A program made the translations under genes and the position numbers. Positions 17,357 through 26,927 of a DNA stretch of 38,255 nucleotides are shown one piece after another. Each line of letters starts with the position of its first letter. Positions within the stretch are counted from its first letter, which is position 1. The stretch is from an uncultured Flavobacteriaceae bacterium (GTDB lineage Bacteria; Bacteroidota; Bacteroidia; Flavobacteriales; Flavobacteriaceae), in contig CALKFR010000075.1 of assembly GCA_938084555.1 (NCBI GenBank), positions 1 through 38,255 of the forward strand. The letters are read 5' to 3'. The notes under the pieces are model-generated. The model was given only the letters and a program-made list of their open reading frames with translations. It did no database searches and was not told where the DNA came from.

Positions 17357-19591
17357 ATGAAAAGAATTGTCATATTTACAATTTGTATAATAAGTAATCA
17401 AATAATTTCTCAAACAAAGTTAAAAAAAACTGATAATAAAATTGATTCAATTCAGAAATTAGATGAAGTAATAATTAATTCAAATTTAATATTTGGAAAT
17501 AAATTTGTAGCGAGTAACAGAACAGGGTCTGCATATTATATCTCTCCTAAAGAATTAAAAAAATTCAGTTTTACTGATATAAATAGAGCATTAAGATCTG
17601 TTCCAGGTGTAAATATATATGAAGAAGATGGTTTTGGTTTAAGACCAAATATAAGTCTAAGAGGAACGTCTCCAGAAAGAAGTTCTAAAATAACTATGAT
17701 GGAAGATGGTGTGTTAATTGCTCCTGCTCCCTATAGTGCTTCATCTGCGTATTATTTTCCAACAATAGCTAGGATGGAAGCTGTAGAAGTTTTAAAAGGT
17801 AGTAGTCAAATCCAATTTGGTCCTTTTACTACTGGTGGTGCTATTAATATGATTTCTAATCAAATTCCAGAATCTTTTAGTGGTAGAATAAGAAGTAGTT
17901 ATGGTAGTTTTAATTCTTCTCAATTTCATGCAATTATTGGTGATAACATGAATAATTATGGATATTCTTTAGAATATTTGAATTATGGTTCAGATGGTTT
18001 TAAGAAATTATCCAATGATCAAAATACTGGTTTTAATAAAAACGATATTGTGTTAAAATTTAAAGTAAACTTATTTCCTAAGTTAGTAGTTAAACATGCT
18101 TTAGATATTAAATTACAATATTCTGATGAGGAATCTAACGAAACATATTTAGGATTAACCGATGATGATTTTAATATGAATCCATTCAACAGATATGATG
18201 GGTCTGCTGTAGATTTAATGAAAAATATTCATAAACAAATTGTTCTTACTCATACTGTAGATTTTACAAAAAACTTTAGAATAACAACGAATGCTTATCA
18301 TAATTATTTTAGAAGAAATTGGTACAAAGCAGATTATATCACATTTGATGGGGATAGACAATCTATTGGTAATGTTTTTGGAAACCAAAATAATTTCATC
18401 AATCATCTTTCTTTTGCAAAAGGTGAAATTAATTCAGATGGCGATGATTTCATGAATGTAAGAGCCAATAATAGGGTGTATAATTCGAAGGGAATTCAAA
18501 CAAAATTTGACTACCATTGGTATGATAATGATGTTTTTCATGATATTGAGATTGGTTTACGATACCATTATGATGATGAAGATCGCTTTCAATGGATAGA
18601 TGATTATAGTATAAATAATGGAGTATTAAGTTTATCAAATGCAGGAATACCTGGGTCAAACGCCAATCGAATTAGTAGTGCCAAAGCATTTGCAGCTTCA
18701 GCAACTTATAGATTAAAATATAAAGCTTGGACTTTTACTCCTGGAATTCGCTATGAAAATATTTCTTTACAAAGAGAAAACTTTGGAGGGAGTGATCCTT
18801 CAAGAACTGGAGATAATTTATCTACTAGAGAAAATAACGTAGATGTATTTATTCCAGGTATTGGAACAAATTATAAATTCAATAATAATTTTTCAATTTT
18901 TGGAGGGATACACAAAGGGTTTTCACCTCCAGGCAATCAGGAAGGTCAAAAACCTGAAGAAAGTATCAATTATGAGCTTGGAAGTAGATTTGGTGTAGGA
19001 AAATTAAGAGGAGAAGCTGTCTTCTTTTTTAATGACTATAGTAACTTATTAGGTAGTGATTTAGCTGCTACTGGTGGTACAGGCTCATTAGATCAATTTA
19101 ATGCTGGAGAAGTAAATGTTAACGGTCTTGAATTTCTTTTAAATTACGATTTACTTGATCAAGAATCAACTATTAAAATTCCTTTTACTTTTGGATATAC
19201 TTTTACAAATACTGAGTTTAAAAATAGTTTTGGAAGCGATGAAGATCTATGGGGAGAAGTTATAAGTGGTGACGAATTACCCTATTTATCTAAACATCAA
19301 TTTAATATTGGAATATCTTTAGAACATGAAAAATATGAGTTCAATTTTAATGGACGTTTTAATGGGAAATTTAGAACTCAAGCAGGAAAAGGATCTATTC
19401 CAGAGGATGAATTAGTAAATTCAAATTTTGTGATTGACTTTTCTGGAAAGTATTTTATTACTGAAAACCTCTCAACTACTGTTAACATCATTAATTTATT
19501 AGATAATGTTTATGCGGCATCAAGAGTTCCAGCAGGACTTCGACCTGGTCATCCATTTGGTGCATATCTAGGAATTCAATTTAAATTCTAA
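17357..19591 (+). CDS. TonB-dependent outer-membrane receptor (FecA-like)
   Basis: A 744-residue outer-membrane transporter. A Sec signal peptide (1 to about 19, ending IISQ) is followed by a TonB box (KLDEVIIN, 34-41), a plug domain (about 55-170; RALRSVPGVNIYEEDG, SLRGTSPERSSKITMMEDG, VEVLKGSSQIQFGP), and a 22-strand-type beta-barrel ending in the aromatic QFKF. The plug is closest to the FecA/iron-citrate type. It lacks the N-terminal carboxypeptidase-like domain of SusC/RagA proteins and has no SusD partner, so a siderophore, iron chelate or other small-ligand substrate is more likely than a glycan. Single gene, with a strong promoter and a palindrome that may be its operator. Confidence 0.93.
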   Translation: MKRIVIFTICIISNQIISQTKLKKTDNKIDSIQKLDEVIINSNLIFGNKFVASNRTGSAYYISPKELKKFSFTDINRALRSVPGVNIYEEDGFGLRPNISLRGTSPERSSKITMMEDGVLIAPAPYSASSAYYFPTIARMEAVEVLKGSSQIQFGPFTTGGAINMISNQIPESFSGRIRSSYGSFNSSQFHAIIGDNMNNYGYSLEYLNYGSDGFKKLSNDQNTGFNKNDIVLKFKVNLFPKLVVKHALDIKLQYSDEESNETYLGLTDDDFNMNPFNRYDGSAVDLMKNIHKQIVLTHTVDFTKNFRITTNAYHNYFRRNWYKADYITFDGDRQSIGNVFGNQNNFINHLSFAKGEINSDGDDFMNVRANNRVYNSKGIQTKFDYHWYDNDVFHDIEIGLRYHYDDEDRFQWIDDYSINNGVLSLSNAGIPGSNANRISSAKAFAASATYRLKYKAWTFTPGIRYENISLQRENFGGSDPSRTGDNLSTRENNVDVFIPGIGTNYKFNNNFSIFGGIHKGFSPPGNQEGQKPEESINYELGSRFGVGKLRGEAVFFFNDYSNLLGSDLAATGGTGSLDQFNAGEVNVNGLEFLLNYDLLDQESTIKIPFTFGYTFTNTEFKNSFGSDEDLWGEVISGDELPYLSKHQFNIGISLEHEKYEFNFNGRFNGKFRTQAGKGSIPEDELVNSNFVIDFSGKYFITENLSTTVNIINLLDNVYAASRVPAGLRPGHPFGAYLGIQFKF

Positions 19592-19610
19592 ATTTTCATT
19601 TTTTTAACCT

Positions 19611-19645
19611 AAGGAAGAGGGGTTCATATACCTCTCTTTTTTTTT
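19611..19645 (+). terminator. Probable terminator after the TonB receptor gene
   Basis: AGAGG (19616-19620) pairs with CCTCT (19631-19635), followed by C and a run of nine T. It overlaps the last codons of the convergent 5'-nucleotidase gene, whose Lys-rich C-terminus is encoded by the T-run. Confidence 0.5.
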
Positions 19646-21144
19646 AAATTTTTCAGATACAATATCATTGCTCTTCTGATATCTGAGGAAATCTCAATTG
19701 AGTTAGGATGGTACACAGAAAGCACCTCAGGATGTTCAGATGTTAAAAAAGGGATATCAAATCCCTTCATTAGATAATCACTAATAGCAATTGTGTAGGT
19801 TTTTGATGGATTAATAATTCTGTTGTTTATATAAAATAAGTTGTTATTCATTTCAATAGAACTACGTTGTAAATAAGCCCCTGAACCAGCGGCATTATTA
19901 CCATACTCTAAAACTTTATTCAATAAACTTCCTTTCATTTTTACTTTTAAAACTGGACCTCCAAATGGTAATACTCTAAAAGCATCTACACTATTAATAT
20001 CACCAATAAGTTGGTCATCAATTCGAATAGAACCACCATTTACAATAGAACAGTCAACTTCATTATCATAAGAATACGCCATAGATGATGCTATTATTTC
20101 ACCTAGATTGGTTTGTATAGATCTTATTGGGATATCTCTACCATCCAATGGAATGTTTGAAGTATAAATAATATCATAGGGATTCTCAACAATCTTTGAT
20201 ATTTGAGAATTCATGACCTCCATCCATTTATCAACTACTAACTTTACTTTTTTATCATCTACAATACTTGTATCTATAGTTTTTAATAAAGACGAAATAG
20301 AAGTTTCTTTGGTCTTTTTATTAAAGTTTATAGTATGAATATAAGCGGTTTTTGCATTCGCATCTGCTTTGGTTATCTTTACATCACCTATCATTTCATT
20401 TTTATGATCATGTTCATGACCTCCCATAATCAAAGGAATATTAGGTAATAATCTAGCAATTTTTCTATCATGTTCTATCTTAACGTGCGTAAGCCCGATA
20501 ACAACATCTACTATATCTTTAATAGAATTATACTCTTTTTGAATAGAACTAAACATGTCTTTATATAACACATAGTCTTTTGGGTTAGATGGAATGCAAA
20601 CACTAATAAAACCTATTTTAACCTTCGTTCCATCATTATCTGAAATCTCTTTGATAAATGATCCTTTAATACTTCTGCTTAAACCCTTAATCTCCTGATA
20701 AAATGGTTTGATAGTATCTAGTATCTTATTAAATACATTAGCTGAAATCCATGAAAATTTACTTTCATTAATTCTTTTCTGTAAATCTTTTTTTGGTAAA
20801 TCAAATTCATGATTTCCAAAAGCAACTAGATCAAAATTCATAGCATTCATCACCTCGATCATTTGTTTACCACGAATTTTCTCACCATTTAGCTTCATTC
20901 CTCCTAACAATGATGGATTTAGAAAATCACCAGCCATCACAAGCATTGTATTCTCATTTTCTTTTAATAATTCTTTATGAATTGTTTCTACCCTTGCCAT
21001 TCCGCCAAAATTTCCTCCTTGTATAGAAGATATTTCATAAACATCGTTAAGCTGTAATACAGTAAAAGATATTTTATTATCGTCTACAGTACATGATCCC
21101 AAAAATAGTGAGAGTAATAATGTGAATATTTTTAAACTTTTCAT
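19624..21144 (-). CDS. 5'-nucleotidase/metallophosphatase lipoprotein (UshA/YfkN type)
   Basis: A 506-residue envelope hydrolase that removes phosphate from nucleotides or related phosphoesters. Lipobox LGSC with Cys18. The metallophosphatase domain shows LQLNDVYEI (30-38, metal ligand Asp34; the usual NDxH is NDVY here), AGDFLNP (71-77, Asp73), FGNHEFD (109-115, Asn111-His112), a GLTH segment, and GGHEHDH. The C-terminal 5'-nucleotidase substrate-binding domain begins around residue 325 and contains NGGSIRIDD and a FRVLPFGG stretch. Last gene of the minus-strand run; starts 18 bases after the HMG-CoA-lyase-like gene. Likely recovers phosphate and nucleosides in the periplasm. Confidence 0.9.
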   Translation of the reverse strand: MKSLKIFTLLLSLFLGSCTVDDNKISFTVLQLNDVYEISSIQGGNFGGMARVETIHKELLKENENTMLVMAGDFLNPSLLGGMKLNGEKIRGKQMIEVMNAMNFDLVAFGNHEFDLPKKDLQKRINESKFSWISANVFNKILDTIKPFYQEIKGLSRSIKGSFIKEISDNDGTKVKIGFISVCIPSNPKDYVLYKDMFSSIQKEYNSIKDIVDVVIGLTHVKIEHDRKIARLLPNIPLIMGGHEHDHKNEMIGDVKITKADANAKTAYIHTINFNKKTKETSISSLLKTIDTSIVDDKKVKLVVDKWMEVMNSQISKIVENPYDIIYTSNIPLDGRDIPIRSIQTNLGEIIASSMAYSYDNEVDCSIVNGGSIRIDDQLIGDINSVDAFRVLPFGGPVLKVKMKGSLLNKVLEYGNNAAGSGAYLQRSSIEMNNNLFYINNRIINPSKTYTIAISDYLMKGFDIPFLTSEHPEVLSVYHPNSIEISSDIRRAMILYLKNLKKKRGI

Positions 21145-21162
21145 TAAAATAGTATCGTTAAA

Positions 21163-22020
21163 TTAAAATATTTTTAATGCCTGATTATAAGCACTTTCAA
21201 AACTCATTGGCTTAATTCCTGTATTAACTTTTTGAGAAGTAAAATAGGAAATAAGTTTCTCTGTGGGCATATTACCCGTTAACTCATCTTTTGCCATAGG
21301 ACAACCTCCATAACCTTTTATAGCACCATCAAAACGATTACACCCTGCCTTAAAAGCAGCATCAACTTTCTCATGCCAAGAGTCTAGTGTGGTATGTAAA
21401 TGAGCTCCAAATTCAATTTTTGGATAGTTAGCAATTAAGTTTGAAAATAAATAAGTAATCACATCTGGGGTAGAACTTCCAATGGTATCTGATAACGATA
21501 TAATGTTAACACCCATATCTGATAGTTTTTCTGTCCAATTAGCTACTATATTAACATTCCAGGGATCTCCATAGGGATTACCAAATCCCATAGATAAGTA
21601 AGCGACAACTTCTTTATTTTTTTTTGAAGCTATTGATAAAATCTCTTCAAGTTCTTTAATGGATTGATGAATTGTTTTGTGAGTATTACGCATTTGAAAA
21701 TTCTCGGAAATTGAAAATGGATATCCCAAATAAGTAATTTCTTCAAATTGACTAGCATCATTGGCCCCTCTTACATTGGCAATAATTGCTAATAATTTAC
21801 TTGGAGTTTGTGAAAGATCTAGTTTTGATAAAACAGCAGCAGTATCTCGCATCTGAGGAATTGCTTTGGGCGAGACGAAACTTCCAAAATCTATAGTATC
21901 AAAACCAACATTTAGCAATGAGTTAATATATGTAGCTTTGGCATCAGTAGAAATAAAATGACTTTTAATACCTTGCATGGCATCTCTTGGACATTCTATA
22001 ATTTTTACTTTATTCATCAT
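21163..22020 (-). CDS. Hydroxymethylglutaryl-CoA lyase family protein
   Basis: About 284 residues, a TIM-barrel member of the HMGL-like/DRE-TIM family. HMG-CoA lyase cleaves HMG-CoA to acetyl-CoA and acetoacetate in leucine degradation. Counted from Met at 22017, the catalytic Arg11-Asp12 (ECPRDAMQG), SFVSPKAIPQM (46-56), the metal-binding HLH (206-208 in GAHLHTT), and the catalytic Cys239 in GGCPMA are visible. PRDAMQ replaces the usual PRDGLQ. An in-frame ATG at 22071 would add 17 hydrophobic residues and overlap the upstream gene, so the double ATG at 22015-22020 is preferred. No other leucine-degradation gene is nearby. Confidence 0.88.
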   Translation of the reverse strand: MMNKVKIIECPRDAMQGIKSHFISTDAKATYINSLLNVGFDTIDFGSFVSPKAIPQMRDTAAVLSKLDLSQTPSKLLAIIANVRGANDASQFEEITYLGYPFSISENFQMRNTHKTIHQSIKELEEILSIASKKNKEVVAYLSMGFGNPYGDPWNVNIVANWTEKLSDMGVNIISLSDTIGSSTPDVITYLFSNLIANYPKIEFGAHLHTTLDSWHEKVDAAFKAGCNRFDGAIKGYGGCPMAKDELTGNMPTEKLISYFTSQKVNTGIKPMSFESAYNQALKIF

Positions 22021-22022
22021 AT

Positions 22023-22030
22023 CAAAGATA
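22023..22030 (-). promoter_or_regulatory. -7-like element touching the HMG-CoA-lyase-like start
   Basis: Minus strand TATCTTTG, an exact TAnnTTTG match, but only 2-5 bases before the double ATG. If used, transcription would start at about the start codon and give a leaderless mRNA. The nearest TTTG upstream (22055-22058) is 24 bases away, slightly long. Confidence 0.35.
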
Positions 22031-22048
22031 CAATTTAAAGCATTCAAT

Positions 22049-22660
22049 CTAAACCAAAATAAAGATAGCAATGCCTACAAATACAAAAATTTGAAGCCAT
22101 TTTAACCAAATTCCAATATTTTTATTTTTTTTAATTTTATCAGAAATAGTTCCTCCAAGTATTGCTATTATTGAAAAAACAATAAATGAAACCAATATAA
22201 ATAAAGCTCCCAAAATAAAGAATTGAAGACTTAGTGGTAATGTTTCAGTAAATAAAAATCCTGGGAATAATGCTAGAAAAAAAATAGTAACCTTAGGATT
22301 TAGTACATTCATAATAAATCCTATTTTAAATAATTGAAAAGAAGACTTTTTTTCTATTTTGTCAGCGCTAAAAGAAATCTCAGAACTGCTGTTGTATACT
22401 TTATGTGCTAAAAATAACAGATATAAAGCACCAAATAGTTTAATCGCAAAAAAAAGATTACTATTATTTTTTATAATCGCAGAGATTCCTACTGCTAAGA
22501 ATATTGTATGAATAATACAACCTGTCATTAATCCTAAAATGGTTGCTAGCCCATATTTCTTTCCATAAATAACACTCTGCATTAACACAAAAACGTTGTC
22601 AGGACCAGGAGAAATTGCCAATAGGGTAACAGCAATTACAAAAGATATTAATATCTCCAT
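22049..22660 (-). CDS. LysE/RhtB-family amino-acid exporter
   Basis: A 203-residue inner-membrane protein of the LysE/RhtB (threonine efflux) family with about six hydrophobic segments. The N-terminal SPGPDNVFVL (18-27) is the family signature, and IGFIMNVLNPKVTIFFLALFP (112-132) is the conserved middle segment. It is expected to export a small neutral or basic amino acid; the substrate cannot be read from sequence. It starts 13 bases after the pyrD stop and ends 28 bases before the HMG-CoA-lyase-like start, so it is likely part of the same transcript as pyrD. Confidence 0.9.
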   Translation of the reverse strand: MEILISFVIAVTLLAISPGPDNVFVLMQSVIYGKKYGLATILGLMTGCIIHTIFLAVGISAIIKNNSNLFFAIKLFGALYLLFLAHKVYNSSSEISFSADKIEKKSSFQLFKIGFIMNVLNPKVTIFFLALFPGFLFTETLPLSLQFFILGALFILVSFIVFSIIAILGGTISDKIKKNKNIGIWLKWLQIFVFVGIAIFILV

Positions 22661-22673
22661 TTTGGGTTTATCA

Positions 22674-23705
22674 TTAATTAGTTAATAAAGCCTTATTAAT
22701 CTTTTTAATTAAACCTGGTCCTTCATAAATAAAACCAGTGTATATCTGCACTAAATCTGCACCTGCATCAATTTTATCAAGTGCATCTTGTGCAGAGTGT
22801 ATTCCCCCTACTCCAATAATCGGGAAAGCTTTATTAGAATTCTGAGCTAAATACCTAATTACTTTAGTGCTTAATTCTTTGATGGGTTGACCACTTAACC
22901 CACCATTACCAATTTCTTTCAAAAGACGATCTGAAGCTTTTAAATTATTTCTAGTAATTGAGGTGTTAGAGGCTATGACCCCATCAATATTTGTTTCTGC
23001 TACCAATTCAATGATTTCATCAAGTTGATTAGTATTTAAATCAGGTGCAATTTTTAATAAAATTGGTTTTTGAATAATTTCTTGATTATTTAGTTTTTGA
23101 ATAGCTGAAATTAATTCTATCAAATAGGATTTGTCGTTTAATTTTGCATGACTCCCTACATTAGGACAACTTACATTTAAAACAAAATAATCTACAAAAG
23201 GATGAAGACCTTTAAAACATAATTCATAATCTTTTGTGTAGTGTTCTGAGCTCGTTTGAGTATTTTTTCCAATATTTCCTCCTATAATAAGTTTTCCTTT
23301 ATTTTTCTTTAGTTGTTGGATTACAATCTCTAAACCATCATTATTAAAACCCATTCTATTAATGATACCAGTATCATCTTTTAATCTAAATAGCCTTTTT
23401 TTAGGATTACCTTCTTGACCTAGAGGTGTTACTGTTCCAATTTCTATAAAACCAAAACCAAAATTTGCCAATTCATTAAATAATACAGCATTTTTATCAA
23501 AACCAGCTGCTAAACCCACCGGATTTTTAAATGTAATTCCAAAAAGTGTTCTCTCTAATCTTTTGTCCTCAATTTTATATATACTCCTAAATATTAGAGC
23601 CATTAAAGGAACTTTACATAAAAAACGAATCAATGAAAAAGTTATATAATGTATCTTCTCAGGATCAAATAAAAACAGAAATGGACGTATGAATAGTTTA
23701 TACAT
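22674..23705 (-). CDS. pyrD: Dihydroorotate dehydrogenase, class 2 architecture
   Basis: A 343-residue FMN enzyme that oxidises dihydroorotate to orotate in pyrimidine synthesis. The N-terminal amphipathic extension (1 to about 45, [19 protein letters not shown]) is the membrane- and quinone-binding part typical of class 2. FMN-site segments include [10 protein letters not shown] (64-73), [14 protein letters not shown] (88-101), NRMGFNN (116-122) and the C-terminal [11 protein letters not shown]...YTGFIYEGP. The active-site loop reads NVSCPN (177-182), with Cys180 where class 2 enzymes usually have the Ser base. An intrinsic terminator sits just before the start codon. Confidence 0.95.
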   Translation of the reverse strand: MYKLFIRPFLFLFDPEKIHYITFSLIRFLCKVPLMALIFRSIYKIEDKRLERTLFGITFKNPVGLAAGFDKNAVLFNELANFGFGFIEIGTVTPLGQEGNPKKRLFRLKDDTGIINRMGFNNDGLEIVIQQLKKNKGKLIIGGNIGKNTQTSSEHYTKDYELCFKGLHPFVDYFVLNVSCPNVGSHAKLNDKSYLIELISAIQKLNNQEIIQKPILLKIAPDLNTNQLDEIIELVAETNIDGVIASNTSITRNNLKASDRLLKEIGNGGLSGQPIKELSTKVIRYLAQNSNKAFPIIGVGGIHSAQDALDKIDAGADLVQIYTGFIYEGPGLIKKINKALLTN

Positions 23706-23710
23706 ATTTA

Positions 23711-23735
23711 TTAAAAAAAGCTCCGTAAGGAGCTT
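23711..23735 (-). terminator. Intrinsic terminator between pheT and pyrD
   Basis: A perfect 7-bp stem AAGCTCC (23718-23724) / GGAGCTT (23729-23735) with a GTAA loop. On the minus strand it is followed by a T-run reaching 23713, seven bases before the pyrD ATG at 23705. It begins four bases after the pheT stop codon. Confidence 0.8.
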
Positions 23736-23739
23736 ATTA

Positions 23740-26166
23740 TTATCTTAAAACAGCCTCTAAATTCTTTTCAAATGACTGTTGTAATTTTTGCATTATTTTA
23801 TCTATTTGACGATCTTCTAATGTCTTGTTTTTATCTTGTAAAACAAAACTCACCGCATATGACTTCTTTCCCTCAGGAAGTTTTTCTCCTTGATAAACAT
23901 CAAACAAATCTACGTCTATTAATAAATTTCGTTCCGATTGAAATGCCAAATCGTATATTTCTTTAAAAGTAACTTTTTTATCTAGCAAAAGTGCTAAATC
24001 TCTTTTAACTGAGGGGAATTTAGTTAAGTTAGAAACTTTTATTATTTTTTTACCAGAAATTGAAAGCATACTTGACCAATCAAAATCTGCGAATAAAACT
24101 TCTTGTTTAATCCCAAATTCTTTAAGTAATTGCTTGTTAACTACACCAAATTCTACCAGTTTCTTTTTCCCTAAACCAAATGCAATACCTTCAGAAAATA
24201 CGTCAGATTTTATTGGGCCTGTTTTTAAATTTGAAATACCTAACCTTTCTAAAATAGACATTATGATTCCTTTTAAATAAAAGAAATCAGAATTTTGTGA
24301 TGAACTAGTCCAAGTATCTTTAGTTCTTGCTCCTGAGATAAATAATGTGAGATGTTTATCTTCTTGATATCCGTGCTCATATTTATGATATGTTTTCCCA
24401 AATTCATATAATTTTAGTGAATTATTTTTTCTATTGAGATTATAGGATATAGATTCTAACCCACTAAATAGCAATGATTGTCTTAATACTTTTAAATCAT
24501 TACTTAGAGGGTTTAAAATGCTTACGTTAAATTCTGTTTTTAAATTCTTGGAAAGAGAAATATAATCCTCCTTAGTTAAAGAATTTGCCATTGTCTCATT
24601 AAAACCTAATGAGCTAAGTTGGTTAGCAATAATATTTTCTAAGTAAATATCTTTATTATTGTTAAAAGATATAGAAGAATTTAACTTATGAGAAAATTTG
24701 ATATTATTATACCCATAAACCCTCAGAATTTCCTCAATAATATCTGCTTCTCTTTGAACATCTACTCTATATGAGGGTATTGTTAGTCCTATACCTCCCT
24801 CTGTTTCACTACTTATCTTAATTTCTAAAGAAGCTAAAATATTTTTAATAGTTTCTTTATCTATCTCTTGACCTATTAATCTGAAAGCGTTTTCGTAGGA
24901 AAGAAAAACTTGGAAATCTTCCATTTTTTCAGGATAAAAATCCATCACATCTGAAGCTATTTTTCCATTGGAATATTCTTTTATTAAAATTGCAGCTCGT
25001 TTTAATGCGTATTTTGTGAAATTGATATCTATACCTCTCTCAAAACGAAATGAGGCATCAGTATTTAATGCATGTCTTTTTGCTGTTTTTCGAATAAAAA
25101 CAGGATCGAAATAAGCACTTTCTAAAAATATAGAAGTAGTTTTTTCTGTTACCCCAGAATTAATTCCTCCAAAAACACCTGCAATACACAATGGATTTGA
25201 TGCTGCATCACAAATCATAATATCTTCAGAATGTAATTCTCTCTCAACACCGTCTAAAGAGGTGAATTTTGTTCCAGATTCTAATGTTTTTACAAGAACT
25301 TTATTACCCTCTATTTTTTCTGCGTCGAATGCATGTAAAGGTTGTCCTAATTCATGTAAAACATAATTAGTAATATCTACTATATTATTTTTGGGTGTTA
25401 TACCAATAGATTTTAAACGGTTTTGAATCCATTCAGGAGAATCTTTTACTTCAACATCTACAATTGATATACCACAGTAACGAGGAGCTAATTCTTTTTT
25501 ACTTACTTCAACATCTATTCTCAGTCTTCTTTCATCTACCTGAAAATCACTAACAGATGGAGTAATAAGTTCTAAATTAATACCGTGTTGAATTAATCCA
25601 GCACGAAAATCTCTAGCAACTCCATAATGGCTCATTGCGTCTGCTCTGTTAGGAGTTAAACCTATTTCAAAAACTTGATCAACCTCTATGTTAAAAACAT
25701 CAGCAGCCTTGGTACCTGATTTTAATTTATCATCAAGAATTAAAATTCCATCATGACTAGCTCCTAGCCCTAACTCATCTTCTGCACAAATCATTCCATG
25801 ACTTTCCTCACCACGAATTTTTCCTTTCTTAATTTTAAAACCAGACCCTGAATCATCATATAACATAGTTCCAATTGTAGCAACAGGAACCTTTTGACCT
25901 ACAGCTACGTTTGGAGCGCCACAAACGATTTGAACAGGATCTCCTGATCCTAAATCAACAGTTGTTAATTTTAAACGATCTGCATTGGGATGTTGAACAC
26001 ATGTCAATACTTCTCCTACAACAACTCCTTCAAGACTTCCTTTAATAGATTCAATAGTTTCAACTCCTTCAACTTCTAAACCAAGGTCAGTTAATAATTC
26101 ACTTGTCTTGTTTACTTCCCAATCAGTTTGTAAGAATTGTTTTAACCAATTATATGATATTTTCAT
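23740..26166 (-). CDS. pheT: Phenylalanyl-tRNA synthetase beta subunit
   Basis: An 808-residue beta subunit of the (alpha-beta)2 enzyme that charges tRNA-Phe. The N-terminus [12 protein letters not shown] is diagnostic. An OB-fold tRNA-binding domain spans about 40-155 ([20 protein letters not shown]), followed by B3/B4 editing (about 210-385), B5 (about 400-480, ending [14 protein letters not shown]), the catalytic-like core, and the C-terminal ferredoxin-fold anticodon-binding domain (about 715-808, [15 protein letters not shown]). Length is normal. The alpha subunit gene pheS is not in the window. A -7 element precedes the start, and a terminator follows the stop. Confidence 0.97.
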   Translation of the reverse strand: MKISYNWLKQFLQTDWEVNKTSELLTDLGLEVEGVETIESIKGSLEGVVVGEVLTCVQHPNADRLKLTTVDLGSGDPVQIVCGAPNVAVGQKVPVATIGTMLYDDSGSGFKIKKGKIRGEESHGMICAEDELGLGASHDGILILDDKLKSGTKAADVFNIEVDQVFEIGLTPNRADAMSHYGVARDFRAGLIQHGINLELITPSVSDFQVDERRLRIDVEVSKKELAPRYCGISIVDVEVKDSPEWIQNRLKSIGITPKNNIVDITNYVLHELGQPLHAFDAEKIEGNKVLVKTLESGTKFTSLDGVERELHSEDIMICDAASNPLCIAGVFGGINSGVTEKTTSIFLESAYFDPVFIRKTAKRHALNTDASFRFERGIDINFTKYALKRAAILIKEYSNGKIASDVMDFYPEKMEDFQVFLSYENAFRLIGQEIDKETIKNILASLEIKISSETEGGIGLTIPSYRVDVQREADIIEEILRVYGYNNIKFSHKLNSSISFNNNKDIYLENIIANQLSSLGFNETMANSLTKEDYISLSKNLKTEFNVSILNPLSNDLKVLRQSLLFSGLESISYNLNRKNNSLKLYEFGKTYHKYEHGYQEDKHLTLFISGARTKDTWTSSSQNSDFFYLKGIIMSILERLGISNLKTGPIKSDVFSEGIAFGLGKKKLVEFGVVNKQLLKEFGIKQEVLFADFDWSSMLSISGKKIIKVSNLTKFPSVKRDLALLLDKKVTFKEIYDLAFQSERNLLIDVDLFDVYQGEKLPEGKKSYAVSFVLQDKNKTLEDRQIDKIMQKLQQSFEKNLEAVLR

Positions 26167-26187
26167 CTAATGTTTTAGATTTTGTTG

Positions 26188-26195
26188 CAAATTTA
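26188..26195 (-). promoter_or_regulatory. -7 promoter element of pheT
   Basis: Minus strand TAAATTTG followed by C, an exact TAnnTTTG match, 21 bases before the pheT ATG. The remaining roughly 175 bases up to tag show nothing else I can name. Confidence 0.55.
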
Positions 26196-26372
26196 AAGAA
26201 ATTAAAGTTTTTTAAAGAAGATTTTTAAGATTTTACAAAGAGTTAAATTTAATATTTTGTTAATGGAAATAATATTGTTAATTACAGGAATTATTAAAAA
26301 CATAAAAAACAAATAACTATATTAAAGTTTAGAATAATGAAAACTTCTTTATTATAAAAATTACATTTATTG

Positions 26373-26927
26373 ATGGCTAACGAATCTACCTATTGCGATT
26401 TCATAAAAAATTTAGATGAAAACAATGTACATAAAATTTATCACGACACTCAATATGGGTTTCCTTTAGACTCTGACAATGAACTGTTTGGTAGATTAAT
26501 TTTAGAAATAAATCAAGCCGGTCTTTCATGGAATACCATTCTAAATAAAAAAGATAATATTAGAAAAGCATATTCAAACTTCTCAATTAAAGTAATTGCA
26601 AATTATGATGACAAAGCACGAATACGCTTATTAAATGATAAAGGAATTATTAGAAATAAACTTAAAGTAGATGCAGTTATTCACAATGCACAAATACTAA
26701 TAGATATCCAAAAAAAATTCGGTTCTTTTAAATCTTGGCTTAATAATCATCATCCAAAAACCAAAGAAGAATGGGTTAAATTATTTAAAAAAACATTTAA
26801 ATTTACAGGAGGAGAAATTACTAATGAATTTTTAATGAGTACTGGATACTTAAAAGGATCCCATAAAAAAAATTGTATCATATACAAACAAATTTTAAAG
26901 AAGAATCCCAAATGGAACACTAACTGA
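26373..26927 (+). CDS. tag: DNA-3-methyladenine glycosylase I
   Basis: A 184-residue helix-hairpin-helix base-excision enzyme that removes 3-methyladenine from DNA. The zinc-binding residues of the Tag family are in place: Cys8 near the N-terminus, a His in YHDTQYG, and the C-terminal His...Cys pair in GSHKKNC. The segment LEINQAGLSWNTIL (about 48-61) contains the family's conserved glutamate and aromatic contacts. TTG at 26370 is in frame, but ATG at 26373 is preferred. The 3' end overlaps the convergent recG gene by 8 bases (26920-26927). Confidence 0.9.
   Translation: MANESTYCDFIKNLDENNVHKIYHDTQYGFPLDSDNELFGRLILEINQAGLSWNTILNKKDNIRKAYSNFSIKVIANYDDKARIRLLNDKGIIRNKLKVDAVIHNAQILIDIQKKFGSFKSWLNNHHPKTKEEWVKLFKKTFKFTGGEITNEFLMSTGYLKGSHKKNCIIYKQILKKNPKWNTN

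Noticed and set aside
22021..22071. Upstream in-frame ATG extending the HMG-CoA-lyase-like protein by 17 residues
   Set aside because: The extension overlaps the 3' end of the exporter gene and adds residues absent from the family; a double ATG downstream fits better.
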